Origin: Acidimicrobiaceae bacterium
Lineage (GTDB): Bacteria > Actinomycetota > Acidimicrobiia > Acidimicrobiales > RAAP-2
Assembly (NCBI GenBank): GCA_003132205.1
Contig: PKWY01000048.1
Span: 56,053 to 120,052, forward strand
Length of the DNA stretch: 64,000 nucleotides
Reading direction: 5' to 3'
Shown: positions 31,479-39,222 of the stretch, in pieces
How positions within the stretch are numbered: the stretch's first letter is position 1
How the letters are laid out: every line of letters starts with the position of its first letter
Program-made: the position numbers and the translations under genes
The notes under the pieces: generated by a model
The model's input: the letters and a program-made list of their open reading frames with translations, nothing else
What the model was told of the DNA's origin: nothing
Databases searched by the model: none

Positions 31479-32819
31479 TTAGGGGTTGCAGGGAACAGGA
31501 TCGAAGAACTGCTGGCCCGGTGTCGCGACCGTGGTCGTCGTGGTCGACGATGCCGTTGAGCCCGTGTGCCTCTTGGCTTTCTTTGGCACGGTGGTCGTCG
31601 TCGATGTTGAGCTGGTCGTCGTCACGGTGGGTGGCAGAGGAGTCTGTCCCGCAGCGTTGGGCGGCGGGTTCGTCGGCGTGATGAGGGTATTTCCGAAGAT
31701 GCTCACGAGCATTTGCTGGGCGGCGGGCTGCTGCACGTAGAGCACGTCACCCAGCGCTGCCGACTGCCCGGGCGCCGTGGGCAGCGTGTACGTGAGCATG
31801 TTCGCGGGGTTGATGCCGTGGAACTTGACCGCGAGGGCAATCAACTCGTTGAGCGTGAAGTTGTCGTCGAGCGTGATGCCCTGGGGAAGCTTCGACAAGA
31901 AGGAGTTGATCGTGAGCGGGTTGTAGAGCCTCTTCGCGCGATCGATCATGGCCCTCATGAACGCATTCTGGCGATCAATCCGTCCGTAGTCGCTAGTGAC
32001 GTCGTAGTTCCAGACGCCGTTTTCGAACCACTCGTAGTGGCGGCTTCGCGCCACGGCGAGCGCCTCGAAGCCGTTCACCAGCTGGCATCCGGCCTGGGGA
32101 ATCTTGAGCCCCGAGTACGTGTCCTTGGCGGGATAGGGAAAGTCCAGGTAGACCCCGCCTAGGGCAACCGCGGCATTGATGAGGCCGCTGAAGCTCACCA
32201 CGATGGTGTGGGTGATGGGAATGCCGAAGTTGGCCGTGATCGTTTGGGCGAGGAGTGAGGGGCCGCTGGCGAAATTCACGTTGATGCGGTTGAACTTCCC
32301 GTAGACGGACTGGTTCGCGAGCAAGGTCGTCACGGTGTCGCGGGGAATGGAGAGCACGGAGATCGTGCCCGTGGCGGGATCGACGTGCATGATCTTCACG
32401 ACGTCGCTGCGCTGGCCACCCGCTTGGCCCGTCGAAGCGCCGGTCTGCGAAGCGACCGCACCCTTCAGGCCCGAGCGCGAGTCCGATCCGATCTCCAGGA
32501 TGTTGAAGGGCTTGCCCGTCAGTTGGGGCAACTCCCCCGCCACGTGGATCTTCGGAATCGTGCTGAAGCGATACTGCGCGTAGAGATAACCGCCTCCAAC
32601 GACGCCGGCGATGAGCCCGAGCAGCGCGATGGCGCTGATAATGAGGTTTCGACGAGTCCGGTGAGGCCGGTGCTTGCGGGGCTTGCGGGTGACGCCGGAC
32701 TGGTTGTCCACCGCCTCGCCCAGTGCCAACAGACGGTGTTCATTCGCGAGCGCGCGCCGCTTATCTCTGCGAGATTCGTGGGGCCGGCTCCGAGGATCGT
32801 TGTCCCGTCCGTCAGCCAT
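31479..32819 (-). CDS. LytR-CpsA-Psr (LCP) family cell-wall glycopolymer ligase
   Basis: Probably joins a lipid-linked glycopolymer (arabinogalactan-like or teichoic) to peptidoglycan outside the membrane. 446 residues: a basic cytoplasmic tail of about 57, one membrane segment (58-82), then the LCP domain with NILEIGSDSR, RSDVVKIMHVD, SIPRDT, FNRINVNFASG and VARSRHYEW; the Arg and Asp residues bind pyrophosphate lipid. After about 375 it becomes Pro- and Thr-rich, a wall-spanning or flexible tail. It would act after WbbL/RmlD products. Leaderless ATG. Confidence 0.88.
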   Translation of the reverse strand: MADGRDNDPRSRPHESRRDKRRALANEHRLLALGEAVDNQSGVTRKPRKHRPHRTRRNLIISAIALLGLIAGVVGGGYLYAQYRFSTIPKIHVAGELPQLTGKPFNILEIGSDSRSGLKGAVASQTGASTGQAGGQRSDVVKIMHVDPATGTISVLSIPRDTVTTLLANQSVYGKFNRINVNFASGPSLLAQTITANFGIPITHTIVVSFSGLINAAVALGGVYLDFPYPAKDTYSGLKIPQAGCQLVNGFEALAVARSRHYEWFENGVWNYDVTSDYGRIDRQNAFMRAMIDRAKRLYNPLTINSFLSKLPQGITLDDNFTLNELIALAVKFHGINPANMLTYTLPTAPGQSAALGDVLYVQQPAAQQMLVSIFGNTLITPTNPPPNAAGQTPLPPTVTTTSSTSTTTTVPKKAKRHTGSTASSTTTTTVATPGQQFFDPVPCNP

Positions 32820-32825
32820 TTGAAG

Positions 32826-32831
32826 AGTTTA
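32826..32831 (-). promoter_or_regulatory. -10 element of the LCP gene, leaderless type
   Basis: TAAACT, 6 bases before ATG 32819. Confidence 0.5.
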
Positions 32832-32857
32832 ACAAAGGGTTCTAAGAACGAAGTAAA

Positions 32858-33586
32858 TCAGGACTTCGCATGACGAAACGGTTCGTAGCCGTCACGTTCG
32901 AGAATCTCAGAGAGCTCGGGGCCGCCGGTCGCCACGACTCGGCCATCGGTCATGACGTGGATCTTCGTCGGTGTGAGTTCCTGCAACAAGCGACGGAAGT
33001 GGGTGATGGCGAGCACGCCGCAGTTCCACTCCGTGGTAGCGCTGCTGAGTCGCCGCGCAACCGCGCCGAGCGCGTCTACGTCGAGGCCGGAGTCGATTTC
33101 GTCGAGCATCGCGAACTTCGGGCGCAGGATTCCCAGTTGCACCATCTCGGCGCGCTTTCGTTCGCCGCCCGACAGGTCGACGTTCACGAAGCGGTCGAGC
33201 ACGTCGGTGCGCAGTTCCACGCGCTGGGCTTCATCACTCATGCGCTTGCGCAGATTGGCGGCGTCGGCGCCCGCGGCGATCAAGAGGTCAATCGGACGGA
33301 CCCCAGGAACCTCCATGGGATGCTGCATGGCGAGGAACAGGCCGTGCCGAGCCCGCTCAGTGGGCGACAGACCGAGCAACTCGACGCCATCGAGCACTAC
33401 CGACCCGCCAAGAACTTTGTAGCCCGGCCTTCCGCTCAGGGCGTGCGCGAGCGTCGACTTTCCCGAGCCGTTAGGGCCCATGATGACGTGCACTTCACCG
33501 GACTTCATCGAAAGATCGAAGCCCTTCAAGACCTCCTTGCCGGCGACCTCCACGCGAAGGCCTTCAATGACGAGCGTTGAACTCAT
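32858..33586 (-). CDS. sufC: Fe-S cluster assembly ATPase SufC (copy 2)
   Basis: 242 residues. Walker A GPNGSGKST, signature LSGGERKR, Walker B MLDEIDSGLD and ITHF switch region are intact. It ends the minus-strand run sufD-Rieske-sufC and overlaps the Rieske gene by 4 bases. Because SufC works as a dimer bound to SufB and SufD, the presence of two distinct SufC proteins allows a heterodimer or alternative complexes; which one pairs with SufB cannot be told from sequence. Confidence 0.92.
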   Translation of the reverse strand: MSSTLVIEGLRVEVAGKEVLKGFDLSMKSGEVHVIMGPNGSGKSTLAHALSGRPGYKVLGGSVVLDGVELLGLSPTERARHGLFLAMQHPMEVPGVRPIDLLIAAGADAANLRKRMSDEAQRVELRTDVLDRFVNVDLSGGERKRAEMVQLGILRPKFAMLDEIDSGLDVDALGAVARRLSSATTEWNCGVLAITHFRRLLQELTPTKIHVMTDGRVVATGGPELSEILERDGYEPFRHAKS

Positions 33587-33897
33587 GGCACCATCACCTC
33601 GAGTCGGCCGTTGACCGAGTGGACGTCATAGTGGGCGACGGGCCGCGTGGCCGGAAAGGACATGGGCTCGCCGTCGGACAGGCGAAACATCGCCCCGTGA
33701 CGCGCGCATTCGATCTCACGGGTAGCGACTTCGACTTCACCCAAGGCGAGGCTGAAGTCCTCGTGACTGCATCGGTCATCGAGCACGTAGACGTCGCTCT
33801 CAACGCGAACGACCACCAGGACGTGCCCGTCAAGGCGCAGCTGACGCGCCTCGCCGTGGACGTAGTCGTCAAGGACCCCTATGTCGAGCGACCTCAC
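33583..33897 (-). CDS. Rieske-type [2Fe-2S] ferredoxin
   Basis: 104 residues with cluster ligands in RCSHEDF (Cys, His) and ECARHGAMF (Cys, His), a small NirD/ferredoxin-component Rieske protein. It sits inside the suf run between sufD and sufC, overlapping both by 4 bases (GTGA and ATGA), so it should be made with them; a Rieske protein beside suf genes is common in Actinobacteria. It may carry electrons for cluster assembly or use a cluster made there. Confidence 0.9.
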   Translation of the reverse strand: MRSLDIGVLDDYVHGEARQLRLDGHVLVVVRVESDVYVLDDRCSHEDFSLALGEVEVATREIECARHGAMFRLSDGEPMSFPATRPVAHYDVHSVNGRLEVMVP

Positions 33898-35135
33898 GGC
33901 GCCACCACATTCACCAGGGCCAACGCCGAGGTGACATCCTGCTCCACGAGCGCGGCGAGTTCGTGAGGAAGCGTGGTCAGCATTTCGTAGAAGAACCCCT
34001 GGATCATCAGTCGTTCGGCGTCGCTTCGGGTCACGCCTCGCGACTCGAGGTACCAGCGCTGCAGCTCATCGAGCGGCCCGACGCTGGAGGCGTGCGCGCA
34101 GACGACATCGTTCTCGCGGATATCCAGGTTAGGCACACTGTCGGCGTGAGCGTGGGGCGACAGCAGCAGATTGTGGTTGGTCTGGCGGGCATCCGTGCGC
34201 TTCGCGCCCTTTTCGATCTCGATCAGACCCGTGTAGACCGAACGCGACTCATCGGCGACCGCGCCCTTTGAGAGCAATGTTGAACGAGTCCTCGGAGCCT
34301 TGTGGAACTGGTGGGTCCGAAAGTCGTGGACCTGGCTTCCCGACCCGAGGAACGTCGTACGCAGTTCGTTCTCCGCGCCGAGGTCGAGCATCTCGGCGTC
34401 GTTTCGAGACCGGTTGTAGTGCCCGCCTATTCCGATGACAGCCTGGCGAAGACGGGCGTCGCGGTGCAAGAAGCCCGAGGTTCGAGCCACGTGCCACGCG
34501 CTCTGGCTGAGGCGCTGGTAGGTGATCAGCTGCAACGAGGCATTGTCGCCGATCTCGTATTCGCTCAGTGGCGCGACGAGAGCATCAGCGCCGCCTTCGA
34601 AATACTCGACCACCGTAGCGCTGCTCGAACGTCCGAGCTTGATCTGAGTGCTCGAGAAGGAAGATGACCCCGACGTTGAGTTCACGATGACAATTGGCTT
34701 CTCAACGTTCACGCCGTCGCCGATACTGACGACGGTCGTCGCCGGCGTAAGGGCATTGTTCAAGAGCGCGAAGGTATCGCTCTCGTAACGCTTCAACATT
34801 GAGGTTCCGCTCACCGAGCTGGCGTTCTCGACCACTTCGACGCGCACGCCGTCGGGGGCCGAGCCGGCGTCGACGCAGAATCCGTCAACGACTCGAACCA
34901 CCAGGCCCGCCCGCTCACAGAGCTGGGATGCGAACTCTGAATCATTGTGCTCGGTCGGAAAGGAATTGACGGTGAAATCGTCGAGCGACAGGTCGTTGAG
35001 TGGGGCGTAGCGCCAGACCTCGTCGCTGGTGGTGGGAAGTCCCGCTTCTTGAAACGACGACCAGGCGCGTCGGCGGTCTTGCACGTCGGGACGCTCGGAA
35101 ATAAAGGAGAGGGCTGAATCAGCGAAGATTTTCAT
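33894..35135 (-). CDS. sufD: Fe-S cluster assembly protein SufD
   Basis: Beta-helix partner of SufB in the scaffold. 413 residues from ATG 35135 (MKIFADSALSF). The N-terminal PTTSDEVWRYAPL segment and the C-terminal block with SVYTGLIEIEKGAKRTDARQ, HADSVPNLDI and SRGVTRSDAERLMIQGF are typical. TACACT lies at 35154-35159, giving a very short leader without a Shine-Dalgarno; a TTG at 35150 is possible. sufB is 1.4 kb upstream, separated by genes for a crotonase (opposite strand) and a small Cys protein. Confidence 0.93.
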   Translation of the reverse strand: MKIFADSALSFISERPDVQDRRRAWSSFQEAGLPTTSDEVWRYAPLNDLSLDDFTVNSFPTEHNDSEFASQLCERAGLVVRVVDGFCVDAGSAPDGVRVEVVENASSVSGTSMLKRYESDTFALLNNALTPATTVVSIGDGVNVEKPIVIVNSTSGSSSFSSTQIKLGRSSSATVVEYFEGGADALVAPLSEYEIGDNASLQLITYQRLSQSAWHVARTSGFLHRDARLRQAVIGIGGHYNRSRNDAEMLDLGAENELRTTFLGSGSQVHDFRTHQFHKAPRTRSTLLSKGAVADESRSVYTGLIEIEKGAKRTDARQTNHNLLLSPHAHADSVPNLDIRENDVVCAHASSVGPLDELQRWYLESRGVTRSDAERLMIQGFFYEMLTTLPHELAALVEQDVTSALALVNVVAP

Positions 35136-35223
35136 AGATGTATTGACCAAAGCAGTGTAACGGTCGGGCTCGGTTTCCCAGCAGCGCCCGACGTAGGCTC
35201 AACCCTGAACACTGGGGGTTCTT

Positions 35224-36066
35224 GTGGATTTCTCATCCGATGTCTTGACGCTTGAAGTGAACGGTCACGTAGCCACACTTTGGCTCGATCGCGAGCCAGC
35301 TCGCAACGCCATGGGCAGCGCCCTATGGCGCGATCTGCCGAGAGCGGCGGCCGCTGTGGCGGGCAATCCGTCCATACGCGTGCTCGTGATCGCCGCCAAG
35401 GGACCGCACTTCACGGTCGGGCTCGACCTCAAGGAGCTCGGGGGGAACCTCGTAAACGGCGGACTCGACACGCCGGCGGATGCACCATCGAAGGCCGTCT
35501 CGAGCGCGATATTCTACAAGTCCCTTCGCGCCATGCAGGACTCAGTGACGGCGATCACCGAGTTGTCGATCCCGGCCATCGCGGCGGTTCACGGATACTG
35601 CATTGGCGGAGGCGTTGACCTGATCTGCGCGTGCGATATCCGTCTCTGCTCTGGCAACGCCAAGTTCTCGGTTCGCGAGGCGAAAGTGGCCATCGTCGCC
35701 GACCTTGGAACATTGCAGCGACTGCCCAAGATCGTGAGCGCCGGCCACGTCGCCGAACTCGCCTACACGGGCAAGGACATCGACGCATCCCGGGCAGCCT
35801 CCATAGGACTGGTGAATTCGGTGCACGGAGAAGGCGCCGAGGACGTACTCCACGCCGCGTACGCGTTGGCCGACGAAATAGCCGCGAACTCTCCCCTGGC
35901 GGTGCAGGGCACCAAGGCCGTCCTCGCCGCCAATGATGGCCGCACCGTACAAGAGGGCTTGGAGTTCGTCGCGAGATGGAACACCATGTACCTGCAGAGC
36001 AACGACCTAAAAGAGGCGATGACCGCGTTCCTGGAAAGGCGTCCACCGGTCTTCACCGGTGACTAA
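35224..36066 (+). CDS. Enoyl-CoA hydratase/isomerase, dienoyl-CoA isomerase (ECH1)-like
   Basis: Crotonase-fold protein of 280 residues. The oxyanion-hole segments GPHFTVGLDL and HGYCIGGGVDLICACDIRL and the REAKVAIVADLGTLQRLPK stretch are close to those of delta3,5-delta2,4-dienoyl-CoA isomerase, including the Asp in VADLGT used by that enzyme; a simple hydratase would have Glu in another place. It would handle odd-position double bonds in beta-oxidation. TAGGCT lies about 25 bases upstream, and GGGGG serves as ribosome site for GTG 35224. It sits inside the suf cluster with no evident link. Confidence 0.86.
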   Translation: MDFSSDVLTLEVNGHVATLWLDREPARNAMGSALWRDLPRAAAAVAGNPSIRVLVIAAKGPHFTVGLDLKELGGNLVNGGLDTPADAPSKAVSSAIFYKSLRAMQDSVTAITELSIPAIAAVHGYCIGGGVDLICACDIRLCSGNAKFSVREAKVAIVADLGTLQRLPKIVSAGHVAELAYTGKDIDASRAASIGLVNSVHGEGAEDVLHAAYALADEIAANSPLAVQGTKAVLAANDGRTVQEGLEFVARWNTMYLQSNDLKEAMTAFLERRPPVFTGD

Positions 36067-36416
36067 TGACGCCAGAACTTCCAGTTACGTCGATCCTTCT
36101 TTTGCATTTCGTCTAGTTCACGGCGCCGCTCTTCGAGCATTTCAGGCGCCACCGCATTCACTATTTCGCTCGCCTTGTTCAAGATTTCACGCCGGTCGTC
36201 CAGGGGGACGTTGGTATCGGGGGGCTTCTCGACCGGACGGTCCACCAGTGACCCGTGGACCCATCCGACGTCGGCGAGGCGAGGTTCATACGTCATGCAG
36301 TCCGCCGGGCAAGACCACGGTTGATCAGGAGCATTGCCGAGCACACAAAAGCGCGCCACTTCGCCGGACTTGTAAGTGCGGCTCTGAAAGTGTTTGCACT
36401 CTTCTCGCATTCCCAT
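36063..36416 (-). CDS. Small cysteine-containing protein of unknown function
   Basis: About 117 residues. The first 45 hold four cysteines (EECKHF, RFCVLG, SCPADC) that could bind a metal or cluster; the rest is charged and helical and ends in RRNWKFWRH. I recognise no characterised family, although the N-terminal pattern resembles conserved actinobacterial proteins. It is between sufB and sufD on their strand, so it may belong to the suf operon. ATG 36416 or 36410 could start it. Its stop overlaps the crotonase stop. Confidence 0.7.
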   Translation of the reverse strand: MGMREECKHFQSRTYKSGEVARFCVLGNAPDQPWSCPADCMTYEPRLADVGWVHGSLVDRPVEKPPDTNVPLDDRREILNKASEIVNAVAPEMLEERRRELDEMQKKDRRNWKFWRH

Positions 36417-36531
36417 CACACAATCCTCGCACGAAAAATGCGGTCGTGCGAGATGACAGATTTTCAGCTTTCCCGGCCTTTTCGGATTGTGGACTGCGTT
36501 CCCGACCGCGAAATCACCCAGTCAGGGTCTC

Positions 36532-37932
36532 TCAACCGATGGAGCCTTCCATTTGAAGTTCGATCAATCGTGACCACTCAACGGCGTACTCCATCGGCAA
36601 GGTTCTCGTGACCGGCTCGATGAATCCGTTGACGATCATCCCCATCGCTTGGCTTTCGGTGAGCCCGCGGCTCATCAGATAGAACAACTGGTCGTCGCCG
36701 ATCTTGGAGACAGTCGCCTCATGCCCAATGGACGCGTCTTGTTCGCCGACCTCCATGTAAGGCTTGGTTTCGGACGTCGAGAACTCGTCGAGAAGCAACG
36801 CGTCGCATCGAACGAAGCTCTTGGCCCCGGTGGCGCCTTCTTCAACCTTGACGAGGCCACGATACGTCGTCAGTCCCCCGTCCTTCGAGATGGACTTAGA
36901 CACGATCGTTGACGTCGTCTCAGGTGCACAGTGCACCATCTTCGCGCCGGCGTCTTGAATCTGACCTGGACCGGCGTAGGCCACGGAAAGGACTTCGCCG
37001 GAGGCCTTCGGTCCCATCAGGTACACCGACGGGTACTTCATCGTCAAGCGCGATCCGATGTTGCCATCGATCCATTCGACGCGGGCCTCAGCTTCGGCGC
37101 GCGCGCGTTTCGTGACCAGGTTGTAGACGTTGTTCGACCAGTTCTGGATGGTCGTGTACGTGATGCGCGACCCCGGCAGCGCGACCAATTCAACCACGGC
37201 CGAGTGCAGCGAGTCGGTCGAATAGATGGGAGCGGAACAGCCCTCGACGTAGTGGACCTGGCTGCCTTCGTCCGCGATTATGAGCGTGCGCTCGAACTGG
37301 CCCATGTTCTCGGTGTTGATGCGAAAATAAGCTTGAAGGGGCTGGTCGACGTTGACACCCGGCGGCACGTAGATGAACGAGCCACCGCTCCATACCGCGG
37401 AGTTGAGCGCGGCGAACTTGTTGTCGTTCGGCGGGATAACCGTTCCGAAGTACTTGCGCACGAGGTCCGGGTACTCACGCACGGCGGTGTCCATGTCGCA
37501 GAACAGCACACCGAGCTGCTCGAGGTCTTCACGATTGCGGTGAAAGACGACCTCGGATTCGTACTGCGCGGTGACTCCAGCCAGGTACTTGCGCTCCGCC
37601 TCGGGGATGCCGAGCCTTTCGTAGGTGTTCTTGATGGCGTCGGGCAGGTCTTCCCAACGCTCCACGCGATTCTCGGTCGGCTTGATGTAGTAGTAAATGT
37701 CGTTGAAGTCGAGGTCGGGCATCCGGTTGGCGAACCACGGCAACATGGGCTTCTTCTCAAAACGCTTCAGCGCATTGAGACGAAATTCGAGCATCCAAGG
37801 CTCCTCATTCTTGATTCCGGACATCTCTCGAACGATCGCTTCGTTGATCCCCTTCTTGGGCTTGAAGACGGGAATCTGGTCGTCGGACCAGCCCAACTGA
37901 TAACGGCTGAAATCCAAATTGTCAATTGACAT
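36532..37932 (-). CDS. sufB: Fe-S cluster assembly scaffold SufB
   Basis: Main scaffold on which the cluster is built. 466 residues, normal. LPDAIKNTYERLGIPEAE, SGGSFIYVPPGV, VHYVEGCSAP, SLHSAVVELVA and FVRCDALLLDE are SufB blocks; the Cys in RCDALLL is the one used in cluster building. ATG 37932 has AAGGAG 8 bases upstream (37938-37943). It heads the minus-strand suf genes. Confidence 0.96.
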   Translation of the reverse strand: MSIDNLDFSRYQLGWSDDQIPVFKPKKGINEAIVREMSGIKNEEPWMLEFRLNALKRFEKKPMLPWFANRMPDLDFNDIYYYIKPTENRVERWEDLPDAIKNTYERLGIPEAERKYLAGVTAQYESEVVFHRNREDLEQLGVLFCDMDTAVREYPDLVRKYFGTVIPPNDNKFAALNSAVWSGGSFIYVPPGVNVDQPLQAYFRINTENMGQFERTLIIADEGSQVHYVEGCSAPIYSTDSLHSAVVELVALPGSRITYTTIQNWSNNVYNLVTKRARAEAEARVEWIDGNIGSRLTMKYPSVYLMGPKASGEVLSVAYAGPGQIQDAGAKMVHCAPETTSTIVSKSISKDGGLTTYRGLVKVEEGATGAKSFVRCDALLLDEFSTSETKPYMEVGEQDASIGHEATVSKIGDDQLFYLMSRGLTESQAMGMIVNGFIEPVTRTLPMEYAVEWSRLIELQMEGSIG

Positions 37933-37950
37933 GGCGCTCCTTTGGGATTA

Positions 37951-37956
37951 ACCCTA
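37951..37956 (-). promoter_or_regulatory. Probable -10 element of sufB
   Basis: TAGGGT within GTAGGGTTAATC, the same 12-mer as before secA. A leader of about 12 bases with an AAGGAG site follows. Confidence 0.45.
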
Positions 37957-38108
37957 CGGCCATAGTAGTAACTAAACGGGAGCGGATGACTCAAAAACCT
38001 GACGAATCGCGCCTATTTTTCCCGGCAATAGATTACTTTGACTGGAAGTGTCACGAAATCGCACGTCGTGTGGTTCTCACGATTGAGCGACAGGAAGAGG
38101 GCTCACAG

Positions 38109-39164
38109 GTGCCATCTCGAACGCCCTTCGCAATGATCGCAGCCTGGATACTCTTGATCGCACTGCTGGGCTTGGGGTTCGAAGCCTCGCCCGCGGTTGC
38201 GAGCACCCATCCCGTGGCTCAACACACGTGTCCACGCCTGAAGGCAGTCGCCATCTACAAGGGTGAGAGGTACACGTGCGTGCGCTCGGGCAAGAAATTG
38301 GAGTGGACCACAGGTGTCACTGCTGCAAAGACCCCCACGACCACAACGACACCGGCCCAGGCGGCGGGCGAAGCGGTCGCCGCGGGCTGCGCGGCTGCGT
38401 ACGAGTTCCCCGTTCTCACGGAAGTTCCCGGCGCGGGATCCGGCTACGCCAAACCAAGCGTCAAGGCCTCGTGCTCGAACGGCGAATTGAGCGTGGCCTC
38501 GAACGGAATGATCAGCTATCCGTTCACTCCGACAACTCCCAACCCCCTGCTCACCCAATCCTGGGTCTGGAAAGTCCCGACGGCCCCCAAGGTCGCGTCA
38601 ACGACAACGTCGCTCGTCAATGTGATGGGCGCCATTGGTTTCACGGTGAGCGGCCTGCCGATCTACGGCCCCGAAGAGGGCGCGCAACCCTCCAACGAGG
38701 CGTACGGCGACCCGGTGGCCAACAAGATCCTCGACAGCTGCGGCGGCCATACCGGCCCGGCGGGCGAATACCACTACCACGAGATCATCGCCACCAGCGC
38801 CTGCCATCTCTCGTCCTCGATCATTGGCTACGCATTCGACGGCTTCCCGATCTACCCGAACCCGAGCAACGTTTACAAGTCGGGCTACGAAGAGACCGGT
38901 ACCCCCACCACCAACTCGTGGGACGCGTACACCTACGTGGGCGGAGCCAGCGACGTGCTCGACCGATGCAACGGGACCACGGTGGACGGCCGGTACCGCT
39001 ACTACGTGACGAGCACCTTTCCCTACGTTCTCGGGTGCTACACGGGGACGCCCGAGGTTCAGCCGGGCGGCGGCGCGATGGCAGCTCGCTCCATCGAGGT
39101 CTTCTCGAACTCCAACGCGCTCACCGATGAAGCCGTCAACGCCTACGCGCGAGACTGCGGCTAG
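38109..39164 (+). CDS. Secreted YHYH-domain protein
   Basis: 351 residues. GTG 38109 with GAAGAGGG upstream gives a signal peptide (PFAMIAAWILLIALLGLGF, cut after AVA near residue 31). A Thr-rich linker precedes a globular part with GEYHYHEI, the YHYH motif, preceded by SGLPIYGPEEG and followed by GYAFDGFPIY and DRCNGTTVDGRYRYYVT. Several cysteines may form disulfides. YHYH proteins are poorly understood; a metal- or copper-related role has been suggested by context in other genomes, and nothing here settles it. The frame is open back to 37926, but the signal peptide favours the start shown. Confidence 0.78.
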   Translation: MPSRTPFAMIAAWILLIALLGLGFEASPAVASTHPVAQHTCPRLKAVAIYKGERYTCVRSGKKLEWTTGVTAAKTPTTTTTPAQAAGEAVAAGCAAAYEFPVLTEVPGAGSGYAKPSVKASCSNGELSVASNGMISYPFTPTTPNPLLTQSWVWKVPTAPKVASTTTSLVNVMGAIGFTVSGLPIYGPEEGAQPSNEAYGDPVANKILDSCGGHTGPAGEYHYHEIIATSACHLSSSIIGYAFDGFPIYPNPSNVYKSGYEETGTPTTNSWDAYTYVGGASDVLDRCNGTTVDGRYRYYVTSTFPYVLGCYTGTPEVQPGGGAMAARSIEVFSNSNALTDEAVNAYARDCG

Positions 39165-39222
39165 ACGTCGCGCCTCGGACATCCCTGACTCGCCCTCGTC
39201 TCGCGTCTGGCAAAGTGGAGCC

